A DNA stretch of 64,000 bases. Origin: Anaerozeibacter quisquiliarum (GTDB lineage: Bacteria > Bacillota > Clostridia > Christensenellales > Aristaeellaceae). This document shows positions 1 to 8,058 of the stretch, one piece after another (within the stretch, counting starts at the first letter, position 1; the number at the start of each line of letters is the position of its first letter). Under the pieces are notes generated by a model. That model was not told the DNA's origin. It made no database searches and was given only the letters and a program-made list of their open reading frames with translations. The position numbers were made by a program, and so were the translations under genes. The stretch lies in the NCBI GenBank assembly GCA_051162045.1, contig JBISDI010000001.1, one strand, 5' to 3'.

Positions 1-953
1 TGCCCCTCGACCGCCGGCAGCTCGCAGTTGGGGTAATTGACCGAGTTGCGGATGGTGCCGTTCCTGAGGTAGGCGTCGATCTGCCGGCCGGCCATCATGA
101 TGCAGTTGTCCTCGCTCTCGGGCGTGGACGCGCCCAGGTGCGGGATGGCGATCACGCCCTTGCGGCCGATCAGGCCGTCCGACGGGAAGTCGGTCACGTA
201 GACGCGCAGCTGGCCGCGCGACAGCGCGGCGCACACGTCCTCGTCGACCACCAGCTCACCGCGCGACAGGTTAATCAGCACCGCGCCCGGCTTCATGCGC
301 AGCAGCATTTCCTCGTTGAACAGGCCGCGCGTCTCGGGAAGCAGCGGCACGTGCACCGATATGTAGTCGCTCTTTGAGATGATCTCCATCTGGTTCTTGA
401 CGCGCGCAATCGCGCGTGACAGCATCCACGCGTGCTCGACCGAGATGAAGGGGTCATAACCCAGCACCTCCATGTCGAGCGCGTGCCCGGCGTTGGCCAC
501 CAGCGCGCCCACCTCGCCGAGGCCGATCACGCCCAGCGTCTTGCCGCGCAGTTCCGGCCCTATGAACTGCTTCTTGCCCTTTTCGACGAGCGCAGGCACC
601 TCGTCGCCCCGGCCGGCGAGCTCCTTCACCCATTCGATGCCGCCCACCACGTCGCGCGAGCCCAGCAGCATCGCGGTGACGGCCATCTCCTTGACCGCGT
701 TGGCATTGGCGCCGGGCGTGTTGAACACCACGACGCCGCGCTCGGCCAGCTCCGCGACCGGGATGTTGTTGTAGCCGGCGCCGGCGCGCGCCACCGCCAG
801 CACGCTGTCCTCGAGATCCATGTTGTGCATGTCGGCGCTGCGCACGATGATGGCGTCCGGGCGCGGCACGCTGGGCGCAACCTCGTATTCGTCGTCGGGC
901 AGGTAGTCGCGGTAGACCGGCGAAATCGGATTGAGCGTCTTGATTCGAAACAT
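1..953 (-). CDS. serA: D-3-phosphoglycerate dehydrogenase, 3' end outside the window
   Basis: Catalyses the first committed step of serine synthesis, 3-phosphoglycerate to 3-phosphohydroxypyruvate with NAD. The 317 visible residues read as a D-2-hydroxyacid dehydrogenase: the NAD-binding GVIGLGEVG lies at 141-149, the catalytic Arg is in NLSRGE (R231) and the catalytic His in PHLGAST (H272). At the usual catalytic Glu position there is Asp (D259 in DFPSD); I recall this as typical of the Clostridial branch, but that is from memory. The ATG at 953 lies two bases after the serC stop, so the two genes are probably translationally coupled. The frame is open to the left edge, so a C-terminal ACT domain can be neither confirmed nor excluded. 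It is the last visible gene of the T-box-controlled serS operon. Confidence 0.93.
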   Translation of the reverse strand, partial: MFRIKTLNPISPVYRDYLPDDEYEVAPSVPRPDAIIVRSADMHNMDLEDSVLAVARAGAGYNNIPVAELAERGVVVFNTPGANANAVKEMAVTAMLLGSRDVVGGIEWVKELAGRGDEVPALVEKGKKQFIGPELRGKTLGVIGLGEVGALVANAGHALDMEVLGYDPFISVEHAWMLSRAIARVKNQMEIISKSDYISVHVPLLPETRGLFNEEMLLRMKPGAVLINLSRGELVVDEDVCAALSRGQLRVYVTDFPSDGLIGRKGVIAIPHLGASTPESEDNCIMMAGRQIDAYLRNGTIRNSVNYPNCELPAVEG

Positions 954-955
954 CG

Positions 956-2044
956 TCAATGCCTTCTCTCAAATTCTTGCATATAATCCACGAGCGCCCT
1001 GACGCCCTCGATCGGCATGGCGTTGTAGATGCTGGCGCGCATGCCGCCCGCGGCGCGGTGCCCCTTGAGCCCGCTGAGGCCGACGGCCGCCGCGCCCTTG
1101 ACGAACGCGTCGTCGAGCGCCTCGTTACCGGTCCTGAACGTGACGTTCATCCGCGAGCGGAAGGGCACTTCGGCCACGCCCTTGAACAGGCGGCTCCCGT
1201 CGAGGCAATCGTAGAGCAGCTTGGCCTTCTCGATGTTGATTTGCTCGATCGCGGCCACGCCGCCCTGGGCCTTCAGCCATTTGAGACACAGACCGCACAG
1301 GTAGATCGCGTAGGTGGGCGGGGTGTTAATCATCGAGCCCGCGTCGGCCATCTTCTTCCAATTCATGATGTTCGGCGTGATCTCCATCGCGCGGCCCAGC
1401 AGGTCGCGTCTCACCACCACCAGCGTGACGCCCGCCGGCCCGATGTTCTTCTGCGCGCCGGCGTACATCACGCCGAACTTCGTGATGTCGTACACCTCCG
1501 ACAGGATGTTGGACGAGGCGTCGGCCACAAGAGGCACGCCCGCGGTATTGGGCAGCTCGGTAAAGCGCGTGCCGTAGATCGTGTTGTTGGTGGTGATGTA
1601 GAAATAGTCTGCGTCCTTGTCGAAATCGGCTTCATTCCAGCGAGGGATGCCGGCGTAATTTTGTTCGCGCGAGGAGGCCACCACGCGCACATGGCCGTAT
1701 TTTCCGGCCTCGACGATCGCGCTGTGCGCGAAGTTGCCGCTGTCGATGTAGTCGGCGGATTTCGATACGGTCATAAGGTTCATCGGCACGCCGGCAAACT
1801 GGGCGGTAGCCCCGCCCTGCAGCAGCAGCACCTCGTACTCGTCCGGCAGCGCCATCAGCTCCCGGACGAGCGAGACCGTCTCGTCGAAGATCGCCTGGTA
1901 GGCCTTGCCCCGGTGGCTCATCTCCATGACCGACATGCCGCTTCCGCCGTAGTTGGTCATCTCGGCGGCCGCGCGCTCGAGCACCTCCAGCGGCATCGTC
2001 GCCGGGCCCGGCGCAAAGTTGAAAACCCGCTTATCGCTGCCCAT
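956..2044 (-). CDS. serC: Phosphoserine aminotransferase
   Basis: PLP enzyme that converts 3-phosphohydroxypyruvate and glutamate to phosphoserine. At 362 residues it has normal family length. The N-terminus KRVFNFAPGPATMP and the GGSGMSVMEMSHRGK stretch are typical of SerC, and the PLP lysine is K199 in GAQKNIGPAG. The frame also opens 12 codons further upstream, but the ATG at 2044 sits behind GGGGAGG at good spacing and follows the preceding stop (TAACATG) by one base, so I chose it. It is co-transcribed with serA and lies far downstream of the serS T-box in an unbroken minus-strand gene chain, so serine-tRNA starvation should raise its expression (inference). Confidence 0.96.
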   Translation of the reverse strand: MGSDKRVFNFAPGPATMPLEVLERAAAEMTNYGGSGMSVMEMSHRGKAYQAIFDETVSLVRELMALPDEYEVLLLQGGATAQFAGVPMNLMTVSKSADYIDSGNFAHSAIVEAGKYGHVRVVASSREQNYAGIPRWNEADFDKDADYFYITTNNTIYGTRFTELPNTAGVPLVADASSNILSEVYDITKFGVMYAGAQKNIGPAGVTLVVVRRDLLGRAMEITPNIMNWKKMADAGSMINTPPTYAIYLCGLCLKWLKAQGGVAAIEQINIEKAKLLYDCLDGSRLFKGVAEVPFRSRMNVTFRTGNEALDDAFVKGAAAVGLSGLKGHRAAGGMRASIYNAMPIEGVRALVDYMQEFERRH

Positions 2045-2045
2045 G

Positions 2046-2615
2046 TTACCGTCCTCCCCGCTTTTCGTAATGGTAGGCATCCAGTTGTTCGTACATCCGC
2101 TCCTCCTCCGAACCGGCCGACACCATCTCGACGTCGGTCAGGCGAAAGGTCATCTCGCTGCATCGCTCGCCCATGAAATCGACCGGCCGAAGCGTCACGT
2201 ACAGGTCGTTGACCTGCGAGGCGAATCCGGCGTAGGTCTCGGTGGCCGTCCACAGCGTAACCACGCGCCCTTTATCCTGCGCCCATTCGAGCAGGCGCTG
2301 CAAAGCGTCCTCGTCGCTTGAGACCGTGAACTTCTGCGCCTGCTCGCCCGCAAGGCGCATCAGCAGCTCCAGCCGCTCGGCATACAGCGCGTCGTGCGTA
2401 ACCTCGAGCACAGCGGTCAGCCGGATTGCGAAGAAACCGTCGGCATGGCCGTAGGGCGTGATCGAGGAAACCAAGGACGTGCGCGCGCCCACGCTCTGCA
2501 CATACCCGGCGATGAAATCGTCGGGGTTGTTGGGGTCGGTAAACACCGAGGCGACCGCACCGTCCTTCATCAGCTCCTTGAGCTGGTAACTGATATAACC
2601 CACCGCGTTGTTCAT
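2046..2615 (-). CDS. Unrecognised 189-residue protein with a duplicated barrel-like module
   Basis: I do not recognise the family with certainty. The protein reads as two similar modules: residues about 18-72 (FIAGYVQSV, then SSITPYGHADGFFAIRL) and about 114-165 (YAGFASQVNDLYVTLRP, then MTFRLTDVEMV), joined by a charged helical linker. Each module alternates short beta-like strings in the pattern of a small SH3/Sm-like barrel; this fold is my inference and has no database support here. There is no signal peptide or membrane segment, so it is probably cytosolic. Its ATG shares its A with the methyltransferase stop (TGATG), and its stop is one base before serC, so it is firmly in the serine operon. 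Confidence 0.8.
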   Translation of the reverse strand: MNNAVGYISYQLKELMKDGAVASVFTDPNNPDDFIAGYVQSVGARTSLVSSITPYGHADGFFAIRLTAVLEVTHDALYAERLELLMRLAGEQAQKFTVSSDEDALQRLLEWAQDKGRVVTLWTATETYAGFASQVNDLYVTLRPVDFMGERCSEMTFRLTDVEMVSAGSEEERMYEQLDAYHYEKRGGR

Positions 2616-3868
2616 CAGATTTCCATACCATCCTTATCCAGTTCAAAGTACATCGCGCGGCCCAACACGTCGTTCAGCCGGATCGCCGGCGTGCCGGTCA
2701 GCACCGGCAGCCTCAGCCGCGCGGACAGCGCGGGCTTTTGGAGCGTGCGCGCCTCCTCGGCCATCTTGAAGAACACGCCGTCGCGCAGGTAGCCGACCGC
2801 CCAGTTGTCGAGCGCGTCCAGCCCCGGGAACACCCGCGTCGACGCGCCGTTTTCCATCTGATAGCGCGTGAGTTCCACCTCGTAGTAGCCCACGCCCACC
2901 AGCGCGCGCGCCTCGACCGACGGCCTACCCTGCGCAGGCGGGGCAAAGTAGCTGACGTTCGCACCCATAAGTCGCCGCCTTATCACGTGCATCGACGGCT
3001 TGCCCGCATCCGCGCCCGCGAACCGCCGGCCCATCGACCAGGCCACGGCCAAGGTGGTACCCGAACCTGCGAACAGGTCCATCACCAGGTCGTCCGGCCG
3101 CGTCGAGCAGCCGATGATCCGTTCGAGCAGCCGCGCGGGCTTCTGCGTGTCGTAGCCGGTGCGCTGGGGGTCCTTCTGATGCAGGTGGCTGACGTCGTCC
3201 CACACGTCGCTCGGGTAGACCGGGTCGTCGTCGTAGTAGGTGTATACCTTGCCGCCCGAGCGGATCGAGCGGTACACCCGCCCGTCGGCGTCCACGTGCC
3301 GCTTCATGTGGTTGCGTCGCGCCTCGGGGTTGACCATGCCGGTCGCCTTGATGTTAAAGAAATAGCGCGCGCCCTTGCGGTAGAACAGAATCACGTCGTG
3401 CTTGCGGCTGAAATAGCGCTTGGCGCGCCCGCCGGTCTGATAAGTCCATATGATCTCGTTGAGCAGGTTGTGCTCGCCGAACACCTCGTCCATGAGCAGG
3501 CGAAGCTGGGCGTGCATCCGAAAATCGATGTGCAGGAAGATCACGCCTGTGTCGTGAAGCAGCGTGCGCGCGCCTTCAAGCACGGCGCGCATCATGGCAA
3601 GGTACGCCCCCCTGTCCTGATCGTCCTCGTAGGCGGTCAGGGTCAGCGACGGATGGCCGCCCTTCCAGTCCTTCTCGCCCACGCGCATCTTCATCACGAA
3701 CCGGTTGCCGGTCGCAAACGGGGGATCGAGGTAGATGCATTGCGCCTGTCCCCGGTAGCGCTCAAGCAGCTCCGGCATCATGGCGGCCGCATCGCCCAAG
3801 AAGAACGCGCCCGGCGCGCCCTCGCCCACCTGGCACTCCTGTATGACGTCTACTGGCGTCAGCCGCAT
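2615..3868 (-). CDS. Orphan DNA adenine-type methyltransferase, beta class
   Basis: Predicted S-adenosylmethionine-dependent N6-adenine (or N4-cytosine) DNA methyltransferase of 417 residues. The catalytic DPPF is at residues 48-51 and the AdoMet-binding DLFAGSGTT at 264-272, an order (motif IV before motif I) that marks the beta class. TGYDTQKPARLLERII precedes the FAGSGTT motif, as in site-specific bacterial enzymes. A TTG seven codons upstream is also in frame, but the ATG at 3868 has GGAAGGGGG at correct spacing. No restriction endonuclease, specificity or repair gene is nearby, so it looks solitary. Its placing inside a serine biosynthesis and seryl-tRNA synthetase operon is unexpected. 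The target sequence cannot be predicted from here. Confidence 0.9.
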   Translation of the reverse strand: MRLTPVDVIQECQVGEGAPGAFFLGDAAAMMPELLERYRGQAQCIYLDPPFATGNRFVMKMRVGEKDWKGGHPSLTLTAYEDDQDRGAYLAMMRAVLEGARTLLHDTGVIFLHIDFRMHAQLRLLMDEVFGEHNLLNEIIWTYQTGGRAKRYFSRKHDVILFYRKGARYFFNIKATGMVNPEARRNHMKRHVDADGRVYRSIRSGGKVYTYYDDDPVYPSDVWDDVSHLHQKDPQRTGYDTQKPARLLERIIGCSTRPDDLVMDLFAGSGTTLAVAWSMGRRFAGADAGKPSMHVIRRRLMGANVSYFAPPAQGRPSVEARALVGVGYYEVELTRYQMENGASTRVFPGLDALDNWAVGYLRDGVFFKMAEEARTLQKPALSARLRLPVLTGTPAIRLNDVLGRAMYFELDKDGMEI

Positions 3869-3902
3869 CGAATCCCCCTTCCCCGCCAAGGCGGCTTTCG
3901 TA

Positions 3903-4466
3903 TCAATCGTCCGGCCACGCGCTTACCCGTTTGCCCTTGACGAGGTAGGCCCGCTCGGCCAGCCGCGCCATGGGCGCGTCGCTGAGCGAGTCAGAGTAAA
4001 ACGCGAACGGCCGCACGGCGTGTTCGTCCAGATACCTTCGCACCTTTTCCTCGCCGTGGCAGTTCTCGCCCGTGTAGTCGCCGGTGCGCGCGTCCACGCG
4101 CGAGGCGATCAGCGTAGCGATCCCGAGCGAGCGGCACGCGGGCTCGAGCAGGAACTCGGGCGAGGCCGAGATCACCACGTCGCCCTCCGCGCGCCGGTCC
4201 AGATACCAGCGCTTGACGCGCCCCATGTTCGCACGCCAGAACGCGCCGAGCAGCGCTTGCGCGTCGATCCGGGGCAAGATCGCCCGGTACAGCGCCTGCT
4301 TGGCCTCAGTCTTGGACAGCCGCCTTACGGCGTACAGCAGGAACGCCCGGCCGACCCGGGGCAGCGCCGCGGCGAGCGACGGATGCCGCGCGATCGCGTA
4401 GCGCAAGAACCGCGCGGTCGCGTCGCCGTCAAAAATCGTGCGGTCAAAATCGTAGACGTTGATCAC
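3903..4466 (-). CDS. HAD-superfamily (IB-like) phosphatase, possible phosphoserine phosphatase
   Basis: Small cytosolic HAD hydrolase of 187 residues. Motif I DFDRT carries the nucleophile D6 and acid/base D8, motif II is VISAS (about residue 100), motif III is the Lys of HGEEKV (K141), and motif IV is YSDSLSDAP (D159, D163). This is the HAD-IB (SerB-like) layout. The GTG start at 4466 overlaps the serS stop by four bases (GTGA), and longer readings of the frame run through serS and are artefacts. Because serC and serA follow in the same operon and no other serB is visible, it may supply the last step of serine synthesis. HAD-IB members also hydrolyse other phosphomonoesters, so the substrate remains open. 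Confidence 0.85.
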   Translation of the reverse strand: MINVYDFDRTIFDGDATARFLRYAIARHPSLAAALPRVGRAFLLYAVRRLSKTEAKQALYRAILPRIDAQALLGAFWRANMGRVKRWYLDRRAEGDVVISASPEFLLEPACRSLGIATLIASRVDARTGDYTGENCHGEEKVRRYLDEHAVRPFAFYSDSLSDAPMARLAERAYLVKGKRVSAWPDD

Positions 4467-5734
4467 TTCTTGTACAGGCGGTCTACGCCCATGTACTTCC
4501 TGAGCGCCTCGGGCACGATCACGCTGCCGTCGCCCTGCTGGTACTGCTCGACGATCGCGGGCATGAGCCGGCTGGTGGCCAGGCCCGAGCCGTTGAGCGT
4601 GTGCACGAACTCGAGCTTCTTGCTGTCCTTGCGGCGCAAGCGGATGTTGCCGCGGCGCGCCTGGTAGTCCATGGCGTTCGAGACCGACGAGCACTCCTTG
4701 TACTCGTTCATGCTGGGAATCCACAGCTCGATGTCGTAGGTGGTGGCCATCGAAGCCGAGCAGTCGCCCGCGGCCAGCTTGCTGAGCTGATAATGCAGCC
4801 CCAACCCCTCGACCAGCTTGCAGGCCTTTAGGATCAGCTCCTCGAGCATCGCCTTGCTGTCCTCGGGCCGGGTGTAACCGAACATCTCCACCTTGTTGAA
4901 CTGGTGGCCGCGGATCATGCCGCGCTCGCTGGCCCGGTAGGCGCCCGCCTCGCGCCGATAGCAGGGCGTGTAGGCGAACAGCCGCTTGGGCAGTTCCTCC
5001 TCGTCGAGTATCTCGCCGCGGTACAGGTTAATCAGCGCGGTCTCGGCGGTGGGCAGCATGAAGTGGAAGCCCTCTTCGTCCACACGGTACACGTCCTCCT
5101 CGAACTTGGGGAACTGGCCGGCCGTCAGCCCGCATTCGTAGGTCAGCATATGCGGCGGCAGAATGAAGGTGTAGCCGTCCTTTATGTGCTCGTCGATGAA
5201 GTAGTTGAGCAGCGCCCACTCGAGCCGCGCGCCCTCGCCGGTGTACAGCCAGAACCCGTTGCCGCCCATCTTGACGCCGCGCTCGTAGTCGATCAGGCCG
5301 AGCTCGGTGCACAGGTCGACGTGGTGCTTGGGCTCATAGGGGAAGCTGGGCTTCTCGCCGAACACCTTGATTACCCGGTTGTTCTCCTTGCCGCCCGCGA
5401 CCACGTCCTCCGCCGGCAGGTTGGGCAGCGCCTGCACGAAGGTCTTGATCTGTTCCTCGAGCGCCGACTGCTTCTCGTCCATCTCCTTGACGCGGTCGGC
5501 CATCGCCTTGAGCGCTTCCATCAGCGCTGCGGTATCCTCGCCCCGCTTCTTGAGCATCGGGATGTCACGGCTCTTCTTGTTGCGCTCGGCCTTGACCGCC
5601 TCGTTCTCGGTCAGCAGCGCGCGCCGCTCGGCGTCCCAATTCAGCAGTTCGGTGAAATCGGCCTCGTAGCCGCGCTTTTGCAGCGCCGCGCGCACCGCTT
5701 CGGGATTGGTTCGGATCAGGTTGATGTCCAGCAT
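4463..5734 (-). CDS. serS: Seryl-tRNA synthetase
   Basis: Class II synthetase of 423 residues that charges tRNA-Ser. The N-terminal 110 residues are rich in Glu, Lys and Leu and form the expected tRNA-binding coiled coil. Motif 2 is CYRREAG (258-264) and motif 3 GSGLATSR (about 382-389). The frame is open a further 30 codons upstream through the T-box terminator, but the family-typical MLDINLIRTNPE begins at the ATG at 5734 behind GGGAGGATTTACATCAC. It is preceded by a complete T-box leader, which makes transcription into serS and the genes behind it depend on uncharged tRNA-Ser. Confidence 0.98.
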   Translation of the reverse strand: MLDINLIRTNPEAVRAALQKRGYEADFTELLNWDAERRALLTENEAVKAERNKKSRDIPMLKKRGEDTAALMEALKAMADRVKEMDEKQSALEEQIKTFVQALPNLPAEDVVAGGKENNRVIKVFGEKPSFPYEPKHHVDLCTELGLIDYERGVKMGGNGFWLYTGEGARLEWALLNYFIDEHIKDGYTFILPPHMLTYECGLTAGQFPKFEEDVYRVDEEGFHFMLPTAETALINLYRGEILDEEELPKRLFAYTPCYRREAGAYRASERGMIRGHQFNKVEMFGYTRPEDSKAMLEELILKACKLVEGLGLHYQLSKLAAGDCSASMATTYDIELWIPSMNEYKECSSVSNAMDYQARRGNIRLRRKDSKKLEFVHTLNGSGLATSRLMPAIVEQYQQGDGSVIVPEALRKYMGVDRLYKK

Positions 5735-5769
5735 GTGATGTAAATCCTCCCGCAAAATCTTGAAAAATG

Positions 5770-5805
5770 AAAAAGCCCGTCCCTGCGATATGCGCAGGGA
5801 CGGGC
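5770..5805 (-). terminator. T-box-controlled intrinsic terminator
   Basis: GCCCGTCCCTGCG pairs perfectly with CGCAGGGACGGGC across a five-base loop (ATATC) and is followed by TTTTTC. It lies directly after the antiterminator sequence and before the serS ribosome site, as expected for premature termination when tRNA-Ser is charged. Confidence 0.93.
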
Positions 5806-6012
5806 GCAATGCCCGCGGTGCCACCCCGATTGAGCGCCTTCGCGCTCCACCTCGTAAGGCGCTGTATCGGGCGCGCCCGCCGGACTCCTCGCCCGAATGC
5901 TCCCGGGTGGAAGACGCGGCGCGCGCCCCCGGCTCGCACCGCCCGCCGGTTCTCTGAAAGCGCTAAGCAGTCTGCGAAGACTACCTGACCCGTCCGTCCC
6001 GTTCATCGCTTG
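5770..6012 (-). promoter_or_regulatory. T-box leader (tRNA-Ser sensing), specifier UCC
   Basis: The minus-strand leader contains the hallmark antiterminator sequence GGGGTGGCACCGCGGGC at 5827-5811, followed by a strong terminator. Upstream are the Stem I elements: CAGAGA, then GGTGCGAGCCGG in the distal part, then TCTTCCACCCGGGAGC. In this layout the specifier triplet is TCC at 5911-5909, a serine codon, matching the serS gene behind it. The start of the leader (about 6012) is estimated from the promoter. Uncharged tRNA-Ser should favour readthrough into the whole operon. Confidence 0.93.
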
Positions 6013-6018
6013 GGGTTT

Positions 6019-6046
6019 ATTATAGCATGGTTTTGGGTGTTGGCAA
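6019..6046 (-). promoter_or_regulatory. Promoter of the serS operon
   Basis: The minus strand has TTGCCA (6046-6041), a 16-base spacer and a perfect TATAAT (6024-6019), placed about 30 bases before the first paired element of the T-box leader. It lies just beyond the bceB stop; I see no terminator between bceB and this promoter. Confidence 0.8.
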
Positions 6047-6069
6047 GCTTTCCGGGGGAATTTTAACAT

Positions 6070-8058
6070 TTATGCCCGCTCCGCCGCGGACACGATTTTG
6101 TAGTAGGTGCGCGCGGTCAGCGCGTAGATGGCCAGGTACAGCGCGGCGAAGATCGCGAGCGACACAGCGGTGCTCGTCGCGAACAGCGGCACGTTTGTGA
6201 GGCTCAGCACGCGCAGCAGCCGCGTAATCATCGGGAAGGCGAACGAGACGTGGATGCCCGCCGCGATCAGCGGCAGGAAGAACACCATGAGCACCTGGCG
6301 CCGGATCGCGGCGCGCACCTCGCGGCGGCTCATGCCCACATTTTGCAAGATCACGTAGCGCTCGCGGTCGTCGTAGCCCTCGGACAGCTGCTTGTAGTAG
6401 ATGATCGAGCCGGTCGCCATCAGGAACAGCGTGCCCAGCAAAAGCCCCAGAAAGAACATGCCGCCCCACAGCCGGCTCACCTGATCCCGAAAGTCGCCGA
6501 CCGCGTCCAGCATAACCCCGTCGATCGTCCCCGCCGCGCCGATCAGCTTTTCCTGCGCATCCTCGGGCAGATCGAACGCGTACAGCGCGCGCGGGTTCGA
6601 CGCCTTCTCGCCGTAGGCGGCTTTTTGAAGCGCATCGATCCGGCGCACGACCGCCATGTCCTTGACCGCGATCATGTAGGTGTCCGCGCCCATTTGCGTG
6701 TCGGGGCGCGAGGCCAGCGCCCGATCGTCCACTTCCATCCGGCGCACCGCGAATGCCTGCCCGAGCACGCTCATCCGGTCGTGGGGATAGTGGAAGCCGT
6801 TCGATTCCAGGATCAGCGCCTCGCCGTCGTTCAGTTGGGCCGGCTCCGGCAGCGCGTCCGCGATGTCCCCGATCGGGATGAACGTCAGCTTGGCGGCCTG
6901 CGAGTCCACGGTCGCCCGCTCGATCTTTTCAAACGCGTCGCCCGAGCGCATCGCGCCGAATTCCAGATAGTTGTACGCAAGCGCGTTGCGGGGCTGCTCG
7001 TTTAGCCTTTTAAGCGCCGGTCTCAGCGCCTGCCCGAGTTTGTCGAGGTCGACATCCACGCCCCTGGCCATCACGTCGCGCGGGTAGTGGTTCAGCACCA
7101 TATCCTCTTTTCCGACGTACAGCGACACCGTGCTCGACCAGGTGACCAGCAGCATCGTGGACAGAATGCAGATGCTGGCCAGCCCCGCCGCGTTTTGCTT
7201 CATCCGGTAGATCATGCCCGACACCGGCACGAAGTTGCGCGTCTTGTAATAAAAGCGCTTGTTCTTGCGCAGCAGTTTGAGCGCGGTCACGCTGCCCGCC
7301 GTAAACAGGCAGTAGGTGCCGATGATTACCAGCACCACCGCGACGAAGAAGAACGTCAGCGCGACGATCGGATCTTTTATGGTGACCGCGAGATAGTAGC
7401 CGGCCCCCAGCGTCGCGACGCCCAGCAGCGCGATCAGCCAATTGGCCTTGGGTTCCTTCTCGCCCACGCGCCCACCGCGCAGCAACTGTGCCGGATCGAC
7501 CGTGTGGATTTGAAACAGCGCGCTCAGGAAGGTCAGCAGGAAGATCACGCCGAAGACGATCAGCGCCAAATGAACCGCGCCGAGCGGCACCTCGAAGCCC
7601 ATGACGGCGCTCACGCCGAGCAGCTTGAGCAGCAAAAGCGCCGCCAGCTTCGACAGCAGGATGCCACCGCCGATCCCGCCCCCGAGCGCCGAGATCGCGA
7701 CGCAGACGGTCTCATAGAACAGCACGCGCGCGACGTGCTTTTTTTCCATGCCCAGGATGTTGTACAGCGCGAATTCCTGCTTGCGCCGCTTAATCAGGAA
7801 GCTGTGGGTGTAGAACAGGAACAGCAGCGCGAACAGCGCCACCACCCAGGTGCCCAGCGTAAGCATCGCGCGCAGCGTATCTGCGCCGTAGGCAAACTGG
7901 CCGCCGATCATATTGCCCTGCGCCAACGCGCTGAGGATGTAGAACATGGCGATCGTGCCGACGCAACTGAGCAAATACGGCACGTAGTGCCGCCGGTTGG
8001 CGCGGACGTTCGAAAGCGCGAGTTTGATGTAGAAAAACCCCTTACGCACGGCTGTCAC
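6070..8058 (-). CDS. bceB: BceB/VraG-type ABC transporter permease
   Basis: Membrane permease of 662 residues of the peptide-antibiotic detoxification type. It has the BceB layout: a first TM near residue 30, an FtsX-like block (about 60-260) with HSFLIKRRKQEFALYNILGMEKK, further TM pairs, a large external domain of roughly 200 residues (about 330-530) and three C-terminal TMs. The external domain is the family's sensor for bacitracin, lantibiotics or similar wall-active compounds. The GTG at 8058 overlaps the bceA stop by 17 bases; a second GTG at 8049 is equally possible. With bceA, bceS and bceR it forms a complete Bce module; the peptide recognised cannot be read from sequence. Confidence 0.92.
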   Translation of the reverse strand: MTAVRKGFFYIKLALSNVRANRRHYVPYLLSCVGTIAMFYILSALAQGNMIGGQFAYGADTLRAMLTLGTWVVALFALLFLFYTHSFLIKRRKQEFALYNILGMEKKHVARVLFYETVCVAISALGGGIGGGILLSKLAALLLLKLLGVSAVMGFEVPLGAVHLALIVFGVIFLLTFLSALFQIHTVDPAQLLRGGRVGEKEPKANWLIALLGVATLGAGYYLAVTIKDPIVALTFFFVAVVLVIIGTYCLFTAGSVTALKLLRKNKRFYYKTRNFVPVSGMIYRMKQNAAGLASICILSTMLLVTWSSTVSLYVGKEDMVLNHYPRDVMARGVDVDLDKLGQALRPALKRLNEQPRNALAYNYLEFGAMRSGDAFEKIERATVDSQAAKLTFIPIGDIADALPEPAQLNDGEALILESNGFHYPHDRMSVLGQAFAVRRMEVDDRALASRPDTQMGADTYMIAVKDMAVVRRIDALQKAAYGEKASNPRALYAFDLPEDAQEKLIGAAGTIDGVMLDAVGDFRDQVSRLWGGMFFLGLLLGTLFLMATGSIIYYKQLSEGYDDRERYVILQNVGMSRREVRAAIRRQVLMVFFLPLIAAGIHVSFAFPMITRLLRVLSLTNVPLFATSTAVSLAIFAALYLAIYALTARTYYKIVSAAERA

